From NCBI RefSeq assembly GCF_004114915.1, contig NZ_CP022219.1, positions 5,982,501-6,046,500 of the forward strand: 64,000 bases of DNA, read 5' to 3'. The translations under genes were made by a program, and so were the position numbers. Below the pieces are notes generated by a model, which had not been told where the DNA came from, searched no databases, and saw only the letters and a program-made list of their open reading frames with translations. Shown piece after piece: positions 58,246 through 64,000 of the stretch (the stretch's first letter is position 1; the number at the start of each line of letters is the position of its first letter). The DNA comes from Bradyrhizobium guangxiense. Lineage in GTDB: Bacteria; Pseudomonadota; Alphaproteobacteria; Rhizobiales; Xanthobacteraceae.

Positions 58246-60030
58246 CTATGCTGCCAGAACCAGTTCGCCAACCTCGCTCATGCCGGCTGCGCGATCGCCG
58301 AGCAGCAGCGCAGCAATCTTGGCTTGCGCCGGATTTTCCGTGAGCCGGAACGGATCGCTCGGCGATACGCGGTGGTCGCCCACGAGCCGCGACAGCAGCA
58401 GCCGACGTGCATCGCCGCGCATCTCATGGATGCGATGCCCTTCCCAGGCGAGCGCGACTGCGCTGGCAACGTGATAGAGCACGCTCGTGGCGCGGCGCGC
58501 ATCGGCCTCGTTCTCCGACTTGGCCGCGACCTCGCGCGCGAATCCGACGGCGCGATCGGTGAGGCCGCGCAGATGATCGCGCCAGGGCTGCGGCACGGAG
58601 GCACTGTCGTCGAGCCGGGCGTGCAGATCGGCCGCGAGCGCGGACTCCGCGCCATGGCGGCCGACCGCGCGGCGGAGCGCATCGATCGCGACGATGTTGC
58701 CGGTGCCTTCCCAGACCGAACCGAGATGCGCATCGCGCAACAGACGGGGCGTGGCGAACTCCTCGACATAGCCGATGCCGCCGCGCATCTCGAGCGCATC
58801 GCCGCAGACCTTTCGAGCATCACGGGTGGCGCGGAATTTCAACGTGGGCGTGAGGATGCGCAGCAGCGCCGCGGCATCCTGGCTGCCGGCTTCGGCGCGG
58901 TCGAGCGCGTCCGCGGTGAGGAAGCTCATCGACAACGCCTGCTCGACCGGCAGCATGATCTTCAGCATCTGGCGGCGACCGAGCGGCAGGGCGATGATGC
59001 GGTTGCCGAACACCACGCGGTTGGTCGCCACCGTCATCGCGTCATGATAGGCGCGGCGCATCAGCGCGGTGGATTTGACGCCGTTGGAGAGCCGCGACGA
59101 GTTCACCATCTCGGCCATCTGCACGAAGCCGCGGTCGAGCTTGCCGACCGCATAGGCGATCGCACCTTCCAGCTTGATCTCCCCTGACGCCATCGAGCGC
59201 GTGCCGAGCTTGTCCTTGAGGCGCACGATCCGGTAGTGATTCTGCGCGCCGTCGTCGAGGAACCGCGGCATCAGGAACAGGCCAACGCCGCGCGTGCCGG
59301 GGCCGGCGCCTTCAGGCCGCGCAAGCAGCATCACGACTTTCGCATCGGCGTTCGAGCAGAACCATTTTTCGCCGTAGAGACGCCAATGGTCGCCCTCCTG
59401 CACCGCGCGCGTGGTCAGCGTGCCGACGTCAGAGCCGCCCTCCTTCTCTGTCATGAATTGGCCGCCCTGGGTGAGCTTGCTCATGTCGGTCGAGGTCAGG
59501 CCATCGAGATATTTCGCCTTCAGTGCCTCGCTGCCGAAATTCGCCAGGAGCTTGGCGCAGCCGTCGGTGACGTTGATCGGGCAGCCCATGCCGAATTCGG
59601 TCTGGTTGAACAGGAAGGTGAAGGCGTGCTTGGCGACAACAGGGTATTTGTCCGGCCAGCCCATGATACCCTTGCGGATCGACAGCGCATGGATACCGAA
59701 CTCGCCGAACGCGGCGTTCTCCAGCTCGCGATAGGCCGGGTGATATTCGATCCATTGCACGTCGCGGCCGAACTTGTCGCGCTGATGCAGCACCGGCGTG
59801 TGCCGATCGGCGAGCCGCGCGCACTCGTCGAGACGGCCGCCGGCGAGCTCACCGAGGCGATCGAGATGCGGCTCGATATGGCGGAACAGCTTCTCCGGCA
59901 GATGGATGCGGAGCAGATCCGTGAGCGCCGGATCGGCGCGATAGAAATTCATGCCGGTGGTGTCGGGCGCGAGCAGGCCGGATGGCTCGGCCGCGGCGTT
60001 CTTCGGCTGTGCTGTGGCCGGCTTGTGCAT
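58246..60030 (-). CDS. AidB-like acyl-CoA dehydrogenase
   Basis: 594 residues from ATG 60030 after GAGGAC. Larger than the usual 380. FAD motif MTEKEGGSDVGTLTT, the SMASGEIKLEG region, and the late GGIGYVEEFATPRLLRDAHLGSVWEGTGNIVAID of acyl-CoA dehydrogenases; a further C-terminal domain of about 140 residues. AidB proteins act in alkylation defence, but many similar enzymes oxidise acyl-CoA. Substrate uncertain. Confidence 0.85.
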   Translation of the reverse strand: MHKPATAQPKNAAAEPSGLLAPDTTGMNFYRADPALTDLLRIHLPEKLFRHIEPHLDRLGELAGGRLDECARLADRHTPVLHQRDKFGRDVQWIEYHPAYRELENAAFGEFGIHALSIRKGIMGWPDKYPVVAKHAFTFLFNQTEFGMGCPINVTDGCAKLLANFGSEALKAKYLDGLTSTDMSKLTQGGQFMTEKEGGSDVGTLTTRAVQEGDHWRLYGEKWFCSNADAKVVMLLARPEGAGPGTRGVGLFLMPRFLDDGAQNHYRIVRLKDKLGTRSMASGEIKLEGAIAYAVGKLDRGFVQMAEMVNSSRLSNGVKSTALMRRAYHDAMTVATNRVVFGNRIIALPLGRRQMLKIMLPVEQALSMSFLTADALDRAEAGSQDAAALLRILTPTLKFRATRDARKVCGDALEMRGGIGYVEEFATPRLLRDAHLGSVWEGTGNIVAIDALRRAVGRHGAESALAADLHARLDDSASVPQPWRDHLRGLTDRAVGFAREVAAKSENEADARRATSVLYHVASAVALAWEGHRIHEMRGDARRLLLSRLVGDHRVSPSDPFRLTENPAQAKIAALLLGDRAAGMSEVGELVLAA

Positions 60031-60259
60031 GATCGTCCTCTATCGTTTCCGCCCTGCGGACATTTGCGCTGATTTGGCGCTTGCCGCGTTGAATGATGTC
60101 GATCATGCTCCAGTCAGGAAGCGCGATAAAGCCGCAAATTGTCAGGGAGGCATGATCGCCGTGATGGAGCAATTCGCTCTGCGGAATTTTGATCGCGCCG
60201 GCTGGTTGTTCGCGTAGGCGTGCATAGATCAACGGCTCCCTGTTTCCGAGAGACCCGCC

Positions 60260-60961
60260 ATGGAACATCCCAAATACAAGATCGCCCTCATCGTCGGCGC
60301 CGGCGAAGGACTGAGCGCGTCATTGGCGCGCTTGCTTGCCGCCCAAGGCATTCGCGTTGCGCTGGCTGCGCGGAAGATCGAGAAGCTCGGCGCGCTCTGC
60401 AGCGAGACCGGCGCGAAGGCCTATGCCTGCAACGCCACCGAGCCTGACGAGGTCGAGCGCCTGTTCGGGCTGGTCGAGCGCGAGATCGGCTCGCCCGATC
60501 TCGTCGTCTACAACGCCAGCGGCCGGACGCGCGGGCCGTTCGTCGATCTCGTCCCGGCCGACGTCGCCAATGCGATCGCAGTCAGCGCCTATGGCGGCTT
60601 CCTGGTGGCGCAGCAGGCCGCAAAACGCATGCTGCCGAACAGGCACGGCGCGATCCTGTTCACCGGCGCTTCGGCCAGCGTCAAGGGCTATGCGCAATCG
60701 GCCTCGTTCGCGATGGGCAAGTTCGCGCTGCGCGGACTGGCGCAGAGCCTGGCGCGCGAATTGTCGCCGCAGGGCATCCACGTCGCGCATTTCGTGATCG
60801 ACGGCGGCATCCGCAGCGCGGCCCGCGCGGAAGCGGCGGACAAGCCCGATTCGATGCTCGATCCTGATGCGATTGCGCTGAGCTATTGGAACGTGTTGCA
60901 GCAGCCGCGCAGCGCCTGGAGCTGGGAGCTGGAGCTGCGGCCCTGGGTGGAGAAGTTTTGA
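60260..60961 (+). CDS. Short-chain dehydrogenase with Phe in place of catalytic Tyr
   Basis: 233 residues with nucleotide motif VGAGEGLSASLAR, NASG, Ser in GASASVKG, and FAMGK where YxxxK is expected. Lys is kept but the tyrosine is replaced by Phe. Loss of the tyrosine normally removes SDR activity, so it may bind rather than turn over a ligand, or use another residue. It precedes the crotonase at 61091 by 129 bases. Confidence 0.78.
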   Translation: MEHPKYKIALIVGAGEGLSASLARLLAAQGIRVALAARKIEKLGALCSETGAKAYACNATEPDEVERLFGLVEREIGSPDLVVYNASGRTRGPFVDLVPADVANAIAVSAYGGFLVAQQAAKRMLPNRHGAILFTGASASVKGYAQSASFAMGKFALRGLAQSLARELSPQGIHVAHFVIDGGIRSAARAEAADKPDSMLDPDAIALSYWNVLQQPRSAWSWELELRPWVEKF

Positions 60962-60969
60962 ATTGAGTT

Positions 60970-61071
60970 CGTCATTCCGGGGCGGTCCGCAGGACCGAAC
61001 TATGGTGCGCAGTTGCGCACCTGAGAATCTCGAGATTCCGGGTTCGATGCTTCGCATCGCCCCGGAACGAC
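60970..61071. repeat. CGTCATTCCGGGGCGG...CCCCGGAACGAC intergenic repeat
   Basis: Complementary ends with GGTGCGCAGTTGCGCACC (one base from a perfect palindrome) and GAATCTCGAGATTC inside. Related to 42794, 49325 and 13592. Between SDR and crotonase genes. Confidence 0.8.
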
Positions 61072-61090
61072 AACAAAATGGGAAGGCGAC

Positions 61091-61921
61091 ATGACCAGCG
61101 GAACCACCATCGATACCGGCACCAACGAGCTCCTCTGCGTCATCCGCGACCGCGTCGCGATCATCACGCTGAACCGGCCGGAAGCGCGCAACTCGCTGTC
61201 GGACGCGCTGACGCCGGCCCTGCGCAGCATGATCCGGAGCTGCGGCGAGAACCCCGAGGTCGGCGCGCTGCTGCTCACCGGCGCGGGCGAAGCTTTCTGT
61301 GCCGGCGGCAACGTCAAGGGCATGGGCGCGCATCGCGACCCGAAGAAGCTGGAAATGTCGCTGGACGACCGCATCGCCGACCTCCAGGAGCGGCAGCGGC
61401 TGCTGACCGGCGCGCTGGTGTCGGTACGCAAGCCGACCATCGCCGCGCTGCCCGGCCCGGCGGTCGGCGCCGGGCTTGCCATCGCCATGGCCTGCGACAT
61501 CCGCATCGCCGCGCAATCGGCCTTCGTTGCCACCGGCTATGCCCGCATCGCGCTGTCGGGCGATTACGGCATCGCCTGGTTGCTGACGCGCCTCGTCGGC
61601 ACCGCGCGGGCGCGCGAATTGATGTTCACCGGCGATCGCGTCGACGCCACGCGCGCCGAAGCGATCGGCCTCGTCAACCGCGTCGTGCCTGACGACAAGC
61701 TGCAGGCCGAAGCTTTCGCCTTGGCAAGGTCGCTCGCCGAAGGCCCGCGCCTTGCGCTGCGATACATGAAGGACAATCTCGACGAGGCCGTGCTGTTCGA
61801 CTTCGAGACCGCGCGCGACCATGAGGCCGAGCGGCTGGGGCGCCTGACCACGACCGCCGACCACAAGGAGGCCGTGCAGGCCTTCATCGAGAAGCGCAAG
61901 GCGGTTTTTACCGGGAAGTAG
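61091..61921 (+). CDS. Crotonase-family protein without the hydratase glutamates
   Basis: 276 residues from ATG 61091 after GGAAGG. Crotonase core with oxyanion motif FCAGGNVKGMG, but the catalytic Glu positions read Ala in GAGLAIAMACD and Ala/Tyr in TGYARIALSG. It is more likely an isomerase or hydrolase type than a hydratase. It ends just before the terminator at 61950, which belongs to the opposite gene. Confidence 0.8.
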   Translation: MTSGTTIDTGTNELLCVIRDRVAIITLNRPEARNSLSDALTPALRSMIRSCGENPEVGALLLTGAGEAFCAGGNVKGMGAHRDPKKLEMSLDDRIADLQERQRLLTGALVSVRKPTIAALPGPAVGAGLAIAMACDIRIAAQSAFVATGYARIALSGDYGIAWLLTRLVGTARARELMFTGDRVDATRAEAIGLVNRVVPDDKLQAEAFALARSLAEGPRLALRYMKDNLDEAVLFDFETARDHEAERLGRLTTTADHKEAVQAFIEKRKAVFTGK

Positions 61922-61949
61922 ACGTTGGTCTGTAACCCGGACCAAGCGC

Positions 61950-61984
61950 AAAAAAATGCCCGGCGCTGGGTGACCAGGCCGGGC
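61950..61984 (-). terminator. Terminator of the GNAT gene
   Basis: Stem GCCCGGC/GCCGGGC with a 13-base loop. On the minus strand it is followed by a run of seven T, giving a good rho-independent terminator just past the GNAT gene. Confidence 0.8.
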
Positions 61985-61994
61985 TTGCAGTGTG

Positions 61995-62618
61995 TCAGGC
62001 CGAGGCTGAGGGGCGTTCGGCCTGACGGGAAAGGGCGGCGAGGCGCCAGCTCGCGCAGGGAATGTCTCGCGGTGCGACCGCGATCTCCTTGTCGAAGCGC
62101 ACCAGCTTCCAATCGTCGGGATGATTGACGAAGGCGAAGCCGGACTTGCGTGCGAGCGAGACCATGGCCTCATTGGAGCGCAGCGTGTCGCCGAACATGT
62201 GCTCGGCTCGAAGCGCGGCCGCGCGGCATTCGAGATTCTTCATCAGCGCGGTGGCGATGCCATGGCCCTGCCAGCGGTCGTCGACCGACAGGCCGAATTC
62301 GAGCGTCGCGGTTTCCGCATGCAGCGCGTAGCGCGCTTCGGCCACGATGGTCTCGAAGCCGTCGATCATCATGGTCGCCACGATCGTGAAGCGATCGCGC
62401 TCGCCCACCTCGAGGAAATCGTGCAGCAGGCCCTTCGGCAATTCGCTGATGGCGCCGAAGAACCGGTTGTAGCGAGAGCGGGTCGAGAGCGAGCGGAAAT
62501 AGTGCTGCAGCTCGTCGGTGTCGCGCGGCTCGACGAAACGGACATTGAGCGCCTCGCCGTGCCGGGTGCGCAGTGCGTCCGAATATTGCTTCAGGTCTTC
62601 GAGGCGAAGAGTGCTCAT
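61995..62618 (-). CDS. GNAT-family acetyltransferase
   Basis: 207 residues from ATG 62618. The start VRFVEPRDTDELQHYFRSLSTRSRYNRFFG is typical of acetyltransferases found with protein acetylation modules. The acetyl-CoA motif is SVDDRWQGHGIATALM. Upstream ATG four codons earlier is possible. It shares a strand with the DUF1127 gene upstream. Confidence 0.82.
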   Translation of the reverse strand: MSTLRLEDLKQYSDALRTRHGEALNVRFVEPRDTDELQHYFRSLSTRSRYNRFFGAISELPKGLLHDFLEVGERDRFTIVATMMIDGFETIVAEARYALHAETATLEFGLSVDDRWQGHGIATALMKNLECRAAALRAEHMFGDTLRSNEAMVSLARKSGFAFVNHPDDWKLVRFDKEIAVAPRDIPCASWRLAALSRQAERPSASA

Positions 62619-62685
62619 GACACATGCCATACGGAAAGGGACCGCCGGCGCCCCTGAGGTCAGGCGGCGCCGGCCTGGCGGCCAA

Positions 62686-62889
62686 TCAGGCCCGCCAGAA
62701 GGGTTTGTCGGCTTCAAAGGCGATATCGGACCAGGACAGTCCGACGTCGTGGAGATCGCGCGCGGTCCATTGCGTGAGCTCGCGCCGGGTCCGGTAGCGC
62801 TCATGCCACAGGTGAAGCGTCTCGCCGATCTGCTCGATCAGCCCTGGCGCATGATGATTTGTCATCGAGTTGTGGGTCAAAGTGGACAT
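62686..62889 (-). CDS. DUF1127 small protein
   Basis: 67 residues from ATG 62889, with AGGAG seven bases before. The end ELTQWTARDLHDVGLSWSDIAFEADKPFW matches the DUF1127 motif (usually LxxLxDxxLxDIGLxRxDI). Small proteins of this type bind RNA or other partners in stress and phosphate responses in Alphaproteobacteria. Divergent from the LysR gene, which may regulate it. Confidence 0.85.
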   Translation of the reverse strand: MSTLTHNSMTNHHAPGLIEQIGETLHLWHERYRTRRELTQWTARDLHDVGLSWSDIAFEADKPFWRA

Positions 62890-62999
62890 TTTCAGCTCCT
62901 GGAGCTAACTTGACCGCGAATATCTGCTTCTTATTGCACCGCGACAAACGACAATTTGTACCTTTTCGCATGAAATAACGTCATGTATCCTGCTGCCAA

Positions 63000-63899
63000 A
63001 TGACTGCCAGATTGCCGTCCCTGAACGGATTGCGGGCGTTCGAGGCCGCTGCGCGCCACCTCAGCTTCACGCTGGCGGCCGCCGAGCTGAACGTGACGCA
63101 GACCGCGATCAGCCATCAGATCCGAAGGCTCGAGGAGGAGCTCGGTATCCGCCTGTTCATCCGGCAAAACCGCGCGCTGGCGCTGACGCCGGAGGCGCGC
63201 GACTACCTCCCGGGCGTCCGCGCCGCCTTCAACGACCTGCGCCTGGCGACCGACCGGCTGTTGCGCAAGGACGACGACAAGGTGCTGACGGTCTCGACGC
63301 TGGCCTCGCTCGCCGCAAAATGGCTGCTGCCGCGGCTGGCGGGTTTCCAGGAGCAACATCCCGGCATCGATGTCCGCATCACCACCTCCACCAGCCTGGT
63401 CGACTTCCAGCGCGACAATGTCGACGCTGCGATCCGCTACGGCCGCGGCCAGTGGCCGGGCCTGCGCGCCGACTGGCTGATGGCGGATGAGTTGTTTCCG
63501 GTGTGCAGTCCTTCGCTGCTGCGCGGCGACAAGCCGCTGCGCCGGCCGGAAGATCTGCGTAGCCACGCATTGCTGCACACCTCGAACGCCAACAGCGACG
63601 ACTGGCGGCTATGGCTCACCGCGGCCGGCCTGCCGGCCGACATCGCGCGGCATCCCGGCATCACCTTCGACATGATCTTCATGACCATCCAGGCCGCGAT
63701 CGACGGCATCGGCGTCGCGATGGGACGGACATCCTATGTCCGCGACGACATTGCGAAGGGCCGGCTCGTGGTGCCCTTCAAGATCGCGCTGCCCACGGAC
63801 GCCGGCTTCTACCTAGTCGCCCCGGAAGGCCATCGGGAGCCGCCAAAGCTGGCGGCGTTCCGCCAATGGCTGATTGCTGCAACGCAAAATAAAGCCTGA
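63000..63899 (+). CDS. LysR-family transcriptional regulator (GcvA-like)
   Basis: 299 residues. HTH at about 1-60 (LNGLRAFEAAARHLSFTLAAAELNVTQTAISHQIRRLEEELG), then the LysR effector domain (about 90-290) with KWLLPRLAGFQEQHPGIDVRIT typical of the GcvA group. Diverges from the DUF1127 gene across 110 bases, where LysR proteins usually bind. Effector unknown. Confidence 0.9.
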   Translation: MTARLPSLNGLRAFEAAARHLSFTLAAAELNVTQTAISHQIRRLEEELGIRLFIRQNRALALTPEARDYLPGVRAAFNDLRLATDRLLRKDDDKVLTVSTLASLAAKWLLPRLAGFQEQHPGIDVRITTSTSLVDFQRDNVDAAIRYGRGQWPGLRADWLMADELFPVCSPSLLRGDKPLRRPEDLRSHALLHTSNANSDDWRLWLTAAGLPADIARHPGITFDMIFMTIQAAIDGIGVAMGRTSYVRDDIAKGRLVVPFKIALPTDAGFYLVAPEGHREPPKLAAFRQWLIAATQNKA

Positions 63900-64000
63900 A
63901 GAATCAGCAGCTTCTTCCGCAAAACGGATTGACTCGCCCCGCCTCGCGCGGGAAGGGGTGTGACAGATTGTCGCAGCATCAACCTGTCGCCTTGCCGTGA

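Overview
The window looks like chromosomal DNA from a soil alphaproteobacterium of the Bradyrhizobium/Rhodopseudomonas type. The signs are high G+C, many orphan periplasmic binding proteins, TRAP transporters, acyl-CoA and short-chain dehydrogenase genes, a MbfA-type iron exporter with an exact Irr 'ICE' box, an initiator tRNA with the A29:U41 pair, and several families of short inverted intergenic repeats. There is no rRNA, CRISPR array, transposase, integrase or phage gene, so it reads as ordinary core/accessory chromosome rich in catabolic genes.

Layout. (1) 0.2-10.6 kb: aromatic acid catabolism. A leftward 4-hydroxybenzoate hydroxylase (pobA) diverges from a DctP-DctQ-DctM TRAP transporter plus a DUF3237 gene. 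A second rightward operon follows: crotonase, feruloyl/coumaroyl-CoA synthetase-like ligase, SDR dehydrogenase, 4-hydroxybenzoyl-CoA-type thioesterase and an ABC-type binding protein. Together they suggest import of a hydroxycinnamate, CoA activation, chain shortening and release of 4-hydroxybenzoate for PobA. A near-identical 14-nt palindromic site lies upstream of both units. (2) 10.7-13.5 kb and 18.6-20.3 kb: two WYL-domain (YafY-type) regulators, each divergent from a glutathione-transferase gene, with related palindromes between them. (3) 13.6-18.4 kb: DUF3307 membrane protein, membrane-anchored TAXI-type binding protein, MlotiK1-like cyclic-nucleotide-gated channel and an atypical crotonase. 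(4) 20.4-29.7 kb: small exported protein, REC-EAL response regulator, fatty acid desaturase with a MetX-like hydrolase behind a strong palindrome, degenerate metallo-beta-lactamase (MBL) fold protein, MFS transporter, acyl-CoA ligase and a second binding protein. (5) 29.9-40.8 kb: HlyD/RbbA-like/ABC-2 export operon, DUF2059 protein, OpgC acyltransferase, a large cyclase-ATPase-TPR regulator and an unknown protein.

(6) 41-57 kb: initiator tRNA; a coniferyl-aldehyde-dehydrogenase/GMC oxidoreductase pair; SDRs; CvpA; DUF3775; an MBL-FAH-GST-MBL-epoxide hydrolase run; Irr-controlled MbfA; amidase; NTF2-like protein; GT-C membrane glycosyltransferase. (7) 57-64 kb: Zn alcohol dehydrogenase, AidB-like acyl-CoA dehydrogenase, a Phe-for-Tyr SDR, a Glu-less crotonase, GNAT, DUF1127 and a GcvA-type LysR regulator.

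The strongest leads are the hydroxycinnamate regulon with its shared operator, the duplicated WYL-regulator/GST modules with a common operator core, the 25-bp palindrome before the hydrolase-desaturase operon, and several enzymes that have lost canonical catalytic residues. All functions are inferred from reading the sequence; no database search was run.
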